Notes under the pieces: generated by a model | Databases searched by the model: none | What the model saw: only the letters and a program-made list of their open reading frames with translations | Told to the model about the DNA's origin: nothing | Shown: piece by piece, positions 1 through 8,707 of the stretch | Layout: each line of letters begins with the position of its first letter | How positions within the stretch are numbered: the first letter of the stretch is position 1 | Position numbers and translations under genes: made by a program | DNA from: Hymenobacter nivis | GTDB lineage: Bacteria > Bacteroidota > Bacteroidia > Cytophagales > Hymenobacteraceae | DNA length: 64,000 nucleotides | Assembly (NCBI RefSeq): GCF_006439025.1 | Contig: NZ_RCYZ01000005.1 | Coordinates: 310,001 to 374,000 of the forward strand | Reading direction: 5' to 3'

Positions 1-658
1 GAATCTGTTCTTTTCGAAGTAATCGAAACAAATCCATATACACAGGCAAGCTGACAACTACCGAAGCGATAGCCGCAACAATACCGGCAGTGAGCAATGT
101 GCCACCCGATACGACAGCTATTATGGGCGCCAAGGCAGTGATTACATACCCAATCAACCCCCACCAAATCATGCGGGGATAGTATCCGAATGGAGCAAGG
201 GCCCTAAAAAGCAATCCCGTAATGCTCGTACTGATGAGCCACGTAATACCTTGAAGCAATAACACCAAGCCTGCTTCATGCAGGAGAATAGTATTTTTTA
301 CTTCTAGCTTACCTAGTAGCGTAGGCAACACACCCAAAGCGAGGAAAGCCAGGATCAATAGAATCTGAACTACGCTAATCAGCAATCCTACGCTTATTCC
401 AGACCAGATGTATTTACTTAATTCTTCCCGATTATCACGTCCGATGCGCAGAAACTCATAGCCAAGAAATTCCTGATGCCCAAAATCGATAGTTGACATG
501 ACGCTTACTAGAGCCTGGATAGCCAACCAGATCCCGTAAGTTTCTACACTCCAATGGGAGAGATACAACGGCACCAAAACTATCTGGGACACCATCGTGA
601 CGCCTATTTGTGCCCAGGATGCGGCACTTCCAGATATTAGGCGCGATGTTGTTGACAT
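1..658 (-). CDS. Polysaccharide flippase (Wzx/MOP type), 3' part outside window
   Basis: The minus strand is open from an ATG at 658 to the window edge, about 219 codons without a stop. The translation begins MSTTSRLISGSAASWAQIGV and has several hydrophobic stretches typical of the polysaccharide transporter branch of the MOP superfamily, which flips lipid-linked sugar units across the inner membrane. It lies 61 bp downstream of the wzc-like gene in the same direction, so the two are probably co-transcribed. Base composition is clearly lower in GC than from 4.3 kb on. The C-terminal half is missing from the window, so the exact subfamily cannot be assigned. Confidence 0.8.
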   Translation of the reverse strand, partial: MSTTSRLISGSAASWAQIGVTMVSQIVLVPLYLSHWSVETYGIWLAIQALVSVMSTIDFGHQEFLGYEFLRIGRDNREELSKYIWSGISVGLLISVVQILLILAFLALGVLPTLLGKLEVKNTILLHEAGLVLLLQGITWLISTSITGLLFRALAPFGYYPRMIWWGLIGYVITALAPIIAVVSGGTLLTAGIVAAIASVVVSLPVYMDLFRLLRKEQI

Positions 659-719
659 AGGCAATAAGGAAAACGTATTTTAAGATTCAAACTTTTGATA
701 CCGAGAGTAAAATAAATAA

Positions 720-3050
720 TTAGACCAAGTCCTTTTTATTTTTGACTTCGACCTCGCCATAATTATAACCATAGCCTTGCGAATTGTTTTTCTTTGCATC
801 ATTAAGCACGAGCATTACCCGACTTAATTTATTATCAGACATAATTCTGTTAACAATATCTAATTGGGTTTTATAAGTGATGTTGTATCTAACCAAATAG
901 ATCGTAGCGTCAATATAGGGGGCTAGTGCAAACACATCGGCAACCTGCCCAACTGGAGCTGAGTCAATGATGATGTGGTCGAAGCTTTCCTTCAGTATGT
1001 TCAGCAGTTGCGGCACCCGATTGCTCATCATCAGCTCAGCTGGGTTTGGCGGCAGAAGCCCCGAGGTGATAACATACAGGCCCGGAACATCCGATGACTC
1101 TTGCACGATGTCATCAACCGAAACCGTATCAGAAACCAAGTAATCCGTAACGCCCTTGTTAGTTACCCCTGATGCAATTCCGTTTGATTTCCGCAAATCC
1201 ATATTGATCAACAAGACCTTCTTATTTGCCAACACCAAGCTTGCGCACATATTGAGACTGAAAAATGACTTTCCTTCTCCACTCATGCTCGAGGTAATCA
1301 AAATCACCTTATTTGTTTTGCCAGTTGTAGCAAATTGAAAGTTAGCCCGGATGAGGCGGAACATTTCAGCCAGTGGCGAGCGATTATCTTTTGACATCAC
1401 TACCGCCTCCTGCGACTTGCTATGAACTAGCTCGCCCAAAATTGGAGCAGACGTTGCCCACTCTACGTCCCTGCGCAGCTGCACCTTGTCGTTCATCATG
1501 TCTTTGATGTACACGAAGGCAAAAGGCAGCCCCAAGCCCAGCATTAATCCAATTAATAAAACTGCTGGCTTCTGCGGGCTTATCGGGTCATCTCCTGCTG
1601 TGGCCGGATCGATAACGTGGGAATTAGAAACTGTAGCAGCGAGGGAAAGCGCCGCTTCTTCTCGCTTTTGCAGCAGATACAAGTACAGAGCCCGCTTCAG
1701 ATCCTGCTGCCGACTAATAGCTTCCAGGCCCCGCTCAATGGTAGGTACGCGCTGTATTCTGGCACCAAATTGACCAGACTTCAATTGTGAAGTTCTGCGG
1801 GAAGCGAGCAAACCATTTTTTACACTTTCGAGGTTTTTGACGATGTTCACTCGCAAGTTATTGACCTGCTCCGTCATGCTTACCACAACTGGGTTGCTGG
1901 CTTGCGCAGTGCGCAGCATCCTTTCGCGGTCTAGCTGCAACTCGTTAAACTTTGCAATGAGGCCGGAAAGGGTTGGGTCCTGAACGTTGAGTGTGCCCGG
2001 GATCAACTGTTGCTGGTTGTCGGTTTGGCTTATGTATTTCTCTATAGATTCCAGCACATCTATTTGAACGCCGTATTCCGATACTTGCTTATTGTAGCCG
2101 CTTGCCTCTTCTAACGACTGATTGATTTGGGACGTGACATCGGCTACTTGGTTCTTTTGCTTAAACTCTTCAACCTTTTTCTCAACGTTTGATACTTCCG
2201 CACCCAGGTACTTAAGTCTGTCGTCAATAAAGGCAATGGTATTGGATGCAATAGAATTTTTATCATTCATTGCCTCCTCATCGTACACCTCGATAAGCTT
2301 ATTCAAGATATCCTTGCCTTTCGCGGGCACTGCATCGGTCATGCTGAGCGATAGTACGCTTGACTGCTTATTGACCATCGTAACGGCCAATTTTTTAGAA
2401 TAATCGGCAGCTAGCTTACGAATATCATGGAATTTAATAATAATCGGCTTTACCGTTTGCGACGGCAGTTGGTCTGATGCCGCTACTACGGTGAATTCAC
2501 CGTATTTCTTGTGGATCAGCTGACCAAACTGATAAGTGGCTCTTTGCTTATTCTCTTCTAAGTCGAACGAATTGCCACTTTTGAGATAAATAACAACTGT
2601 TTTATCGAAAGCAGTAGAATCCAGCTTGCTGATAATTAGCTTGAAAGGCAATTCTGACTGATAAACTTCTTGGTTGCGAACCCGGCCCTTTACATAGTAG
2701 CTGGCATTGAGCGAAAGCTCTTCCAATGCCTTCTGCATCAAGCTGGCAGATTTTAAAATTATAATTTCATTATCGATATTCTTTGATGCGTTGGCATCAT
2801 TAAAATCACTGAATCGCTCGTTCTTAACTGGTGTATTATTATCTTTTTTGTCTTTTATCATCAAGAGCGCGCTTACGCTATACTGCGGAGTAGCATAGCG
2901 TATGAATAAGAAAGCGGCTGTTACACATATGATCAGGCTAAGCAGAAAAAGATACCAGTAATGAAGGTACTTTGATAGAGCAAATCGATTATTCTGCTGA
3001 TCCAGTTCTCCTGTATTCAGGGAATCAAGATTTTTATCTGAGTAGCTCAT
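720..3050 (-). CDS. wzc: Wzc-like polysaccharide co-polymerase / tyrosine kinase
   Basis: A 776-residue PCP-2a protein that controls EPS chain length and export by autophosphorylation. The N-terminal Wzz-type domain has a membrane segment near residues 30-55, a long periplasmic coiled-coil region, and a second membrane segment near residue 500. The cytoplasmic BY-kinase domain shows Walker A (SSMSGEGKS, about residue 590), Walker A' (LLINMDLR, about 613) and Walker B (HIIIDSAP, about 693). The tail has a short tyrosine cluster (GYGYNYGE), the usual phosphorylation site. The wza-like gene ends only 4 bp upstream. The gene is lower in GC than its second copy at 56086-58473 and is clearly divergent from it. 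Confidence 0.93.
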   Translation of the reverse strand: MSYSDKNLDSLNTGELDQQNNRFALSKYLHYWYLFLLSLIICVTAAFLFIRYATPQYSVSALLMIKDKKDNNTPVKNERFSDFNDANASKNIDNEIIILKSASLMQKALEELSLNASYYVKGRVRNQEVYQSELPFKLIISKLDSTAFDKTVVIYLKSGNSFDLEENKQRATYQFGQLIHKKYGEFTVVAASDQLPSQTVKPIIIKFHDIRKLAADYSKKLAVTMVNKQSSVLSLSMTDAVPAKGKDILNKLIEVYDEEAMNDKNSIASNTIAFIDDRLKYLGAEVSNVEKKVEEFKQKNQVADVTSQINQSLEEASGYNKQVSEYGVQIDVLESIEKYISQTDNQQQLIPGTLNVQDPTLSGLIAKFNELQLDRERMLRTAQASNPVVVSMTEQVNNLRVNIVKNLESVKNGLLASRRTSQLKSGQFGARIQRVPTIERGLEAISRQQDLKRALYLYLLQKREEAALSLAATVSNSHVIDPATAGDDPISPQKPAVLLIGLMLGLGLPFAFVYIKDMMNDKVQLRRDVEWATSAPILGELVHSKSQEAVVMSKDNRSPLAEMFRLIRANFQFATTGKTNKVILITSSMSGEGKSFFSLNMCASLVLANKKVLLINMDLRKSNGIASGVTNKGVTDYLVSDTVSVDDIVQESSDVPGLYVITSGLLPPNPAELMMSNRVPQLLNILKESFDHIIIDSAPVGQVADVFALAPYIDATIYLVRYNITYKTQLDIVNRIMSDNKLSRVMLVLNDAKKNNSQGYGYNYGEVEVKNKKDLV

Positions 3051-3054
3051 CTTA

Positions 3055-3840
3055 TTATTTAAAAATATTTTGAAAGTTAAATATCAGTGCCACTAAAATG
3101 GAAATCGCCATTGTAGTGATAGTAATCGTCCGGGTATTGGTGCTCGCTTGCACCTCTTTTAGCCGGTCTGGCTCAATGTAGACTACATCATTTTGCTGCA
3201 GATAAAAATAAGGGGAATTCAATAATTCCTTATCATTAAGGTTAAGTCGCGTGGTGCTACGAACCCCGTCTTTCTCCCTTACCAACAGAATATTCTCCCG
3301 CTTCCCGTAAGGAGTCATATCGCCGGCCAGGCCCAATGCCTCCAAAATATTAATGCGTTGGGCTGGTACTATAAAAGTGGAAGGCTTATTAACCTCCCCG
3401 ATCACTGTAATTTTAAAATTTAGAAGCTGAATTGTTACGATTGGAGATTTAACAAACTGTTGAATCTGGGTCGTCATCTTGCTTATTGCTTCTTCCCTTG
3501 TTAGGCCGGCAAGCTGTACTTTACCTAGCACTGGGTAGTTTACAAAGCCGTCTTTGTCGACCAAGTACCCTTCAGAAGGCCCGGTATCAGTATTTAACGC
3601 GTTAGTACTTGATTGAATGACACCGCGGTTGAATAGCGCGTTCGACTCTGGGTTTAAGCTCGTTAACCTAATACTTAACAGATCATTAGTTTGTATCCTG
3701 ACTTCCGAATTGTTCTCAATGGTCGTTTTGTAGTTCTCATTGCCCTTCAAATCACTGAAGTAGACCAAGTTTCTGGTCGGGCCGCAGGCGACGAAAAGAG
3801 GCAGCAAAAAGAGAATACTTCTCTGTAGTAATTTACGCAT
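3055..3840 (-). CDS. wza: Wza-like polysaccharide export lipoprotein
   Basis: Outer-membrane polysaccharide export protein of 261 residues. Starting at the ATG at 3840 gives a lipoprotein signal peptide, MRKLLQ..LFVACG, with the lipid-bearing Cys at residue 19. An earlier ATG at 3882 would put 14 polar residues before the signal and is less likely. After the signal come a polysaccharide-export domain (YLVDKDGFVNYPVLGKVQLA) and an SLBB-type domain (FKITVIGEV, ILEALGLAGDM). A C-terminal hydrophobic segment, MAISILVALIFNF, is found in the short Bacteroidota form of Wza. It is the first gene of the wza-wzc-flippase unit. Confidence 0.9.
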   Translation of the reverse strand: MRKLLQRSILFLLPLFVACGPTRNLVYFSDLKGNENYKTTIENNSEVRIQTNDLLSIRLTSLNPESNALFNRGVIQSSTNALNTDTGPSEGYLVDKDGFVNYPVLGKVQLAGLTREEAISKMTTQIQQFVKSPIVTIQLLNFKITVIGEVNKPSTFIVPAQRINILEALGLAGDMTPYGKRENILLVREKDGVRSTTRLNLNDKELLNSPYFYLQQNDVVYIEPDRLKEVQASTNTRTITITTMAISILVALIFNFQNIFK

Positions 3841-3883
3841 ACCGAATTGTATTTTTTGTTTATTTATCTGGTTATATTCCATG

Positions 3884-3906
3884 ATTAGACTTAAAATAAG
3901 TCTAAT
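3884..3906. repeat. Inverted repeat upstream of wza-like gene
   Basis: ATTAGACTTA, three A, then TAAGTCTAAT: perfect 10 bp arms. It lies between the candidate -7 box at 3925-3932 and the wza start, near the expected transcript start. It could be an operator or an early hairpin. Function is inferred. Confidence 0.5.
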
Positions 3907-3924
3907 GCGTACTTGTTCTATCTA

Positions 3925-3932
3925 CAAAGTAA
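3925..3932 (-). promoter_or_regulatory. Candidate -7 box for the 5' EPS operon
   Basis: On the minus strand this reads TTACTTTG, seven of eight matches to the Bacteroidota TAnnTTTG box, about 85 bp before the wza start. No clear -33 element was seen. Confidence 0.4.
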
Positions 3933-4357
3933 AGGGTTTTCTACTTGGCAGTTGCAATCCTTTCGGGCAAAGCCGCCTACAGAATGAGAAATTGCTTTGT
4001 GGTAAGCACGGCCCTATTAGGTGTTTTATTGTGCTGAATAACCCCAGCTAAATGGGGCAAAAAGATTAGTTGCGCCTAGCATTATGCTATTACGTTTTTG
4101 GGCAATATGCACTAGCTAGGACCGGTTGAATACGAAAAAAGGGGTTTATCTATATCTATTTCCATCCCACTGCCTTGGTTGAGGGGAGCGCAGTAACGCC
4201 AGCTAGTACTGCAAAGGACAATATTGCGTCAATTGCACCCATCGCATCGTGCACTGCGGCAAAGCAGTAGTATTCCAAGGCGCTGAACAATGGGCAGGTG
4301 CTGGCAGTATTTTACAAAGTCTTTTAAAAAGCTGTTCCCAACCCAGACAAGCCTCCC
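3933..4357. other. Intergenic, no gene recognised
   Basis: About 425 bp between the low-GC EPS operon and the high-GC pentapeptide gene. Open frames here do not resemble proteins and overlap the pentapeptide gene antisense. Composition changes from mixed to GC-rich at about 4340, which may mark the junction of the two sequence types. Confidence 0.5.
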
Positions 4358-4963
4358 TTACTCCACCACCAGCCCGTACTTTTCCAGCAGCCCTGGCAGG
4401 CTGGCGAGGGCGAAGCGGGCTCCTAGAAGGTTGTTGGCTTCGGGGTCGAGGGCGAGGCCGGTGGCGGTGCGGAAATCGGCCCCGGCTAGCTGGGTGTCGT
4501 GGAAGACGGTGCCGGCCAGCGAGCAATCGGCGAACAGGGCCCCGGTGAGGTCGGCGTTGGTGAAGTCGGCCTCGTCGAGGGTGCAGTGGGCGAAGCGGGT
4601 GGCCGGCATTTTGCGGCCCCCGAAGGTGGCGTAGCGCAGCTGGCAGTGGTCGAAGTGCACGCCGAAAAACAGGTCGCGGCAGGCCCCGAAGGGCACGCCC
4701 AGCAGCTTACAGCCGTCGAAGGCCACGTTTTGCAGGGCGGTTTGGGTGAGCTGCGCCGCGGCCAAGTTGCAGCGCTCGAAGCGGCAGTCGATGAAACGCA
4801 TGCGGCTCAGGTCGGCTCCGCCAAAGTCGCCGCCGATGAAGTGGAACTGCTCAAACTCGGTGCCCTCGGCTAGGAGGCGGCGGGCGTCCCAGCGCTCCAC
4901 CACTTGGTCGGCGGGGAAACGGGTGGGCGGGCGCAGCACAACGGGTTTGCGGGACGGTTTCAT
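4358..4963 (-). CDS. Pentapeptide repeat protein
   Basis: A 201-residue protein made mostly of A(D/N)Lxx-type pentapeptides (GGADLSRMRF, CNLAAAQL, ADFTNADLTGALFADCSL), expected to fold as a right-handed quadrilateral beta-helix. The start at 4963 (MKPSRKPVV) was chosen because the candidate -7 box at 4991-4998 overlaps the more upstream ATG at 4993. There is no signal peptide, so it is probably cytoplasmic. Its role is unknown; some relatives mimic DNA and bind gyrase, but nothing here shows that. It is divergent from the membrane protein at 5063. Confidence 0.85.
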   Translation of the reverse strand: MKPSRKPVVLRPPTRFPADQVVERWDARRLLAEGTEFEQFHFIGGDFGGADLSRMRFIDCRFERCNLAAAQLTQTALQNVAFDGCKLLGVPFGACRDLFFGVHFDHCQLRYATFGGRKMPATRFAHCTLDEADFTNADLTGALFADCSLAGTVFHDTQLAGADFRTATGLALDPEANNLLGARFALASLPGLLEKYGLVVE

Positions 4964-4990
4964 GGGCACGGGCGGCGGGCAGTGGGGCCC

Positions 4991-4998
4991 CAAAAGTA
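4991..4998 (-). promoter_or_regulatory. -7 box for the pentapeptide gene
   Basis: On the minus strand it reads TACTTTTG, a perfect match to TAnnTTTG, 28 bp before the chosen ATG. The -33 element is not obvious. Confidence 0.5.
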
Positions 4999-5062
4999 GC
5001 GCCGCCGGCCGCCGCCCTTCACGCGGCGTACCAACAAGGGCTCGTTTCTTTGCGGCCTGCTT

Positions 5063-5860
5063 ATGCTGCTTCCCTTGCTTGCTTCCGCCTGGCTGGCCGT
5101 CGTCGATTCGTACTGGGCCACTCTGGCCTACCCTGTGGGGCTGGGCCTGGCCGTGTGGTTGGGCGGCTGGGCGGCCGAGCGCTGGTACCTGCGCCGCGGG
5201 CGCGTATGGAAGCCAATTGGGGTAGAGGGCGGCATCTTCGGCATGTTCGGGCTGCTACTTTCCTTCACGCTGGTGGCCTCGGGCGCGGCCGTGAAAGCCC
5301 GCGACGCCACGGTGCACGCCGAGGCCAGCAGCATTTCTGGCCTGTACCGCCAAAGCCAATTGTACCCGCCCGCGCTGCGGGCCCGGGTGCGGGCCTACCT
5401 GCTGGCGTCGCTGCGCGACCAACTGGCCCACCCTACCCCCAACGCCGCCGAGTGCCTGCGCCTGGTGCACCGCGCCGACTCGCTCAACCGCGCCTTCGAC
5501 ACTAGCCTGCTGGTGCACCTGGCCGGGGCCCCCACCGACCGCCCCGTGGTGGAGCAACTGCTGGCGCTGGCGGCCACCAAAAACACCAATTATTTCGCCC
5601 TGCTCTACACGTTTCGTGAGCGCACGCCGCGTACCATTCTGGTGGCGCTGGTGGTGCTCTCGCTGGGCATGTGCCTAATGATCGGCTTCATGAACCGTTT
5701 CCAAGATTACCCTAATCCACTCATTCCTATTGTATTTGTGGCCACGGTGGCTGTGCTCGTCACCACCATCCGCGACCTCGACAACCCGGGGCGGGGCGTG
5801 GTAACGCCCGACTACGACGACCTCACCAACGTGGCGGCCGTCATTCACCAGGGGCCCTAG
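5063..5860 (+). CDS. Integral membrane protein, DUF4239-like
   Basis: A 265-residue protein with two hydrophobic segments near the N-terminus (residues 1-35 and 55-75) and two near the C-terminus (about 190-210 and 215-235), separated by a long soluble helical region. Features such as GMFGLLLSFTL followed by a region rich in Arg and Ala (ARDATVHAEASSI) and the second membrane pair resemble the DUF4239 (bestrophin-like) layout. No catalytic motif was seen. The function is not known; the family assignment is from overall pattern only. It is followed at 78 bp by the small cytoplasmic gene at 5939. Confidence 0.75.
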   Translation: MLLPLLASAWLAVVDSYWATLAYPVGLGLAVWLGGWAAERWYLRRGRVWKPIGVEGGIFGMFGLLLSFTLVASGAAVKARDATVHAEASSISGLYRQSQLYPPALRARVRAYLLASLRDQLAHPTPNAAECLRLVHRADSLNRAFDTSLLVHLAGAPTDRPVVEQLLALAATKNTNYFALLYTFRERTPRTILVALVVLSLGMCLMIGFMNRFQDYPNPLIPIVFVATVAVLVTTIRDLDNPGRGVVTPDYDDLTNVAAVIHQGP

Positions 5861-5938
5861 CAGGCCTGCTGCAACCTCGACCGTCTATTTGCAGTTTAGC
5901 GCAAACGGGCGGGTTGGACCTTCCCTTTTTTCTGCTCA

Positions 5939-6355
5939 ATGGCTGCTCGCTCTGTATATTTTGAAAACGCCGTGGGGCGCATTTGGGAAGAACCCATGAA
6001 CTACCTGCGGCTCGATTACTATGCCACCCCGCGCGATGAAATGGCCTTCCGGGCACTGCTTACGCACGCGCTGCAAGCCATGGTGCGGCGGGGCTGGGGC
6101 AAAATGCTTATCGACCAGCGCAAGATGGTGCCCTACTCCGACGCCGAGCGCGCCTGGCTGGTGGGCGAGTGGCTGCCCCGCGCCATCCGCGAGGGCAGCT
6201 ACCGCTACGGGGCCGTGCTACTGGCCGAAAACCCCTTCGCCCGCGTGAGTATGACGCGCCTCACCATGGCCGCGCGCGAGCTGGGCAACACCTATAAAAC
6301 CTTCGATACCGAGGCCGAGGCCGTGAGCTGGCTCACGCAGGCCGTCGTCAAATGA
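5939..6355 (+). CDS. Small protein, SpoIIAA/STAS-like domain
   Basis: A 138-residue soluble protein. It has an alternating strand/helix pattern (WGKMLIDQRKM, RYGAVLLAENPF, AREL..YKTFDTEAEAVSWL) like the SpoIIAA-like (STAS/CRAL-TRIO) proteins that are common in Bacteroidota. The ATG at 5939 keeps the likely first strand; an ATG at 5996 is an alternative. No partner kinase or anti-sigma factor is encoded nearby, so a partner-switching role is not supported by context. Its stop codon lies inside the long inverted repeat 6354-6425. Confidence 0.65.
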   Translation: MAARSVYFENAVGRIWEEPMNYLRLDYYATPRDEMAFRALLTHALQAMVRRGWGKMLIDQRKMVPYSDAERAWLVGEWLPRAIREGSYRYGAVLLAENPFARVSMTRLTMAARELGNTYKTFDTEAEAVSWLTQAVVK

Positions 6356-6425
6356 GTTAAAAGGTAAAGGAGAAGCGTTAAAAGGCACTGCTGTCTTTTA
6401 GCGCTTCTCCTTTACCTTTTAACTC
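6354..6425. terminator. Bidirectional terminator, very long hairpin
   Basis: The arms 6354-6384 and 6395-6425 match over 31 bp with one mismatch around a 10 nt loop. It sits between two convergent genes and overlaps the stop codon of the upstream one. It is unusually long for a terminator. Confidence 0.75.
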
Positions 6426-6438
6426 GTTTCTGGGGGCC

Positions 6439-7509
6439 CTACCGGCGCGGCTTGGCGCGCTCGTACTGCACGGGCCAGGCCATGTCGGCCCCCAGCTCGT
6501 GGGCGGCGTGCAGGGGGAAGTAGGGGTCGCGCAGTTCTTCGCGGGCCAGCAGCACGAGGTCGGCCTGGCCGCTGGCCACGATTTCTTCGGCCTGGGCCGC
6601 GGTGGTGATGAGGCCCACGGCCCCGGTGGCCACGTCGGCCTCGCGGCGAATGCGCTCGGCAAACTCAACCTGGTAGCCGGGCGTGCTCGGGATTTTGGCG
6701 TGGGGCACGTTGCCGCCCGTGGACGTGTCGATGAGGTCGGCGCCTTCTGCTTTCAGCACCTTGGCCAGCGCCACCGAGTCTTCGATGGTCCAGCCGCCTT
6801 CCGTCCAGTCGGTGGCCGAAATGCGCACCAACAGCGGCAAGTGGTTGGGCAGCAGGGCCCCCACGGCGCGCACCACTTCCACCGTCAGGCGAATGCGGTT
6901 TTCGAACGAGCCGCCGTACTCGTCGGTGCGCTGGTTGCTGAGGGGCGAGTAGAACTCGTGGAGCAGGTAGCCGTGGGCGGCGTGAATCTCAATGATTTGG
7001 AAGCCCGCCGCCAGGGCCCGCACCGTGGCGGCCCGGAAATCGGCAATCACCTTCTGGATGCCGTCCGCATCCAGCGCCGCCGGCCGCGGGTAGTCGTCGG
7101 CAAAGGGCTCGGTGCCGGGGCCCACGGGCTGCCAGCCGCCGGCCGTTACGTGCACGGCGCCGCTGCCCTTCCAGCTGGTGTAGGTGCTGGCCTTGCGGCC
7201 GGCGTGGGCCAGCTGGATGCCGGGCACGCTGCCCTGGGCCGCGATAAAGTCGTTGATGCGCTTGAGGAACGGCACGTGCTCGTCTTTCCAAATGCCGAGG
7301 TCGTCGGGGGTGATGCGGCCCTCGGGCGACACGGCGGCCGCCTCGCTGATGATGAGGCCCGCGCCGCCCACCGCCCGGCTGCCCAGGTGCACCAGGTGCC
7401 AGTCGTTGGCGAAGCCGTCGACGCTACTGTACTCGCACATGGGCGACACCACGAGGCGGTTTTTGAGGGTGACGCCGCGCAGGGCGAAGGAATCGAAGAG
7501 GGAAGGCAT
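6439..7509 (-). CDS. NADH:flavin oxidoreductase, old yellow enzyme (YqjM-like)
   Basis: A 356-residue FMN ene-reductase. The start MPSLFDSFALRG at 7509 matches the usual N-terminus; the frame extends further upstream only as non-protein-like sequence. It has SPMCEYSS (the class III Cys that tunes FMN), HAGRKA, and HAAHGYLLHEFYSPLSNQR with the substrate-binding His pair. RTDEYGGSFENR and the C-terminal phosphate-binding region TGAVGLITT complete the TIM barrel. Expected to reduce activated C=C bonds with NAD(P)H in the cytoplasm; the natural substrate is unknown. It is convergent with the STAS-like gene and divergent from the endonuclease at 7753. Confidence 0.92.
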   Translation of the reverse strand: MPSLFDSFALRGVTLKNRLVVSPMCEYSSVDGFANDWHLVHLGSRAVGGAGLIISEAAAVSPEGRITPDDLGIWKDEHVPFLKRINDFIAAQGSVPGIQLAHAGRKASTYTSWKGSGAVHVTAGGWQPVGPGTEPFADDYPRPAALDADGIQKVIADFRAATVRALAAGFQIIEIHAAHGYLLHEFYSPLSNQRTDEYGGSFENRIRLTVEVVRAVGALLPNHLPLLVRISATDWTEGGWTIEDSVALAKVLKAEGADLIDTSTGGNVPHAKIPSTPGYQVEFAERIRREADVATGAVGLITTAAQAEEIVASGQADLVLLAREELRDPYFPLHAAHELGADMAWPVQYERAKPRR

Positions 7510-7686
7510 GGGGAATGGGGGTAAGGACAAACAACCCAGGGCCCCAGCCGATGGTTTGGGGCCCCACGGCCGGGGGTGGCCGGAGCGGGTGTCCCCGGTT
7601 TTACCCCGATTGCGCCGCGGCGGTTGCGGCGGAGCCCCAAGCGGCCGGCTAGGGCAGCCATGTTCAACGGTAGCGGCGGCGGGCAA

Positions 7687-7694
7687 TACCTTTG
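7687..7694 (+). promoter_or_regulatory. -7 box for the endonuclease/phosphatase gene
   Basis: TACCTTTG matches TAnnTTTG exactly, 58 bp before the ATG at 7753. No clear -33 box. Confidence 0.45.
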
Positions 7695-7752
7695 CCCGGC
7701 CCGCTGGGGGCCCTATTGCCGGTTGCTTTCACCCTGCTTTTTCCGCTTGCCC

Positions 7753-8607
7753 ATGTTCAAAAAGGTTTTTCTGGCCGCGCTTGTGCTGTGCGCACTGGCC
7801 GGCCCGCTGGGGGCCCAAACCCTGAAGCTGGCCACCTACAACATCCGCTACGACAACAAGCAGGACACGGCCAACGCTTGGCACAAGCGGCTGCCGTACC
7901 TGGCGGGCCTCATCAAATTCCAGGATTTCGACCTTTTCGGCACCCAGGAGGTACTGCGCAACCAGCTGCAGGACCTGGCTGGGGCCCTGCCCGGCTACGG
8001 CCACGTGGGCGTGGGCCGCGACGACGGCAAGGAGGCCGGCGAGTACTCGGCCATCTTCTACAAAACGGCCAAGTTTGAGCTACTCAAGCAGGGCACGTTC
8101 TGGCTCTCGCCCACGCCCGCCGTAGTCAGCAAAGGCTGGGACGCCGCACTGCCGCGCATCTGCACCTGGGGCCAGTTCCGCGACCGGGGCACGGGCTTCG
8201 TATTCTACTTTTTCAACACCCACTTCGACCACATCGGCGTGGTGGCCCGCCGCGAGAGTGCCAAGCTGATTCTGGCCCGGGTGCAGGCCCTGGCCGGGGC
8301 AACGCCCGCCATACTCAGCGGCGACTTTAATGTGGACCAGCGCGACGAGAGCTACGCGCTCATCAACGCCTCGGGCCGGCTGAAGGACGCCTACGCCACG
8401 GCCGCCCTGGTGTACGCGCCCAACGGCACGTTTAACGACTTCAACTCCCGCGCCAAGTCCGACGCCCGCATCGACCATATTTTCCTGAGCCCGGCCTTCA
8501 CCGTGGCCCGCTATGGCATCCTGACGGACACCTACGGCGGCGGCAAAACACCCTCCGACCACTACCCCGTGGCCATTGAGGCGCGCTACGCCCGGCCCAA
8601 GAAGTAG
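7753..8607 (+). CDS. Secreted endonuclease/exonuclease/phosphatase family protein
   Basis: A 284-residue protein with a cleavable signal peptide, MFKKVFLAALVL..GAQ, followed by the EEP fold. Visible motifs are LATYNIRYDN, FGTQEVL (the metal-binding Glu), NTHFDHIG, SGDFNVDQRD and the terminal SDHYPV catalytic His. Expected to be a metal-dependent phosphodiesterase or phosphatase outside the cytoplasm; the substrate cannot be told from sequence. The ATG at 7753 was chosen because it begins the signal peptide. The gene stands alone, with the oxidoreductase at 8708 beginning 100 bp later. Confidence 0.88.
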   Translation: MFKKVFLAALVLCALAGPLGAQTLKLATYNIRYDNKQDTANAWHKRLPYLAGLIKFQDFDLFGTQEVLRNQLQDLAGALPGYGHVGVGRDDGKEAGEYSAIFYKTAKFELLKQGTFWLSPTPAVVSKGWDAALPRICTWGQFRDRGTGFVFYFFNTHFDHIGVVARRESAKLILARVQALAGATPAILSGDFNVDQRDESYALINASGRLKDAYATAALVYAPNGTFNDFNSRAKSDARIDHIFLSPAFTVARYGILTDTYGGGKTPSDHYPVAIEARYARPKK

Positions 8608-8707
8608 GGCCCCGGCGCGGAAATGGGGCCCCCAAGCGCGGCCGTAGCAACGCTACCCCCGGGGCGGTACGTACAGCCAAGCCGCTACCGTCCCATCTAT
8701 TCGCGTT

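Noticed and set aside
4203..4526. 107-codon minus-strand frame near the pentapeptide gene
   Set aside because: Arg/Pro-rich, overlaps the real gene in another phase.
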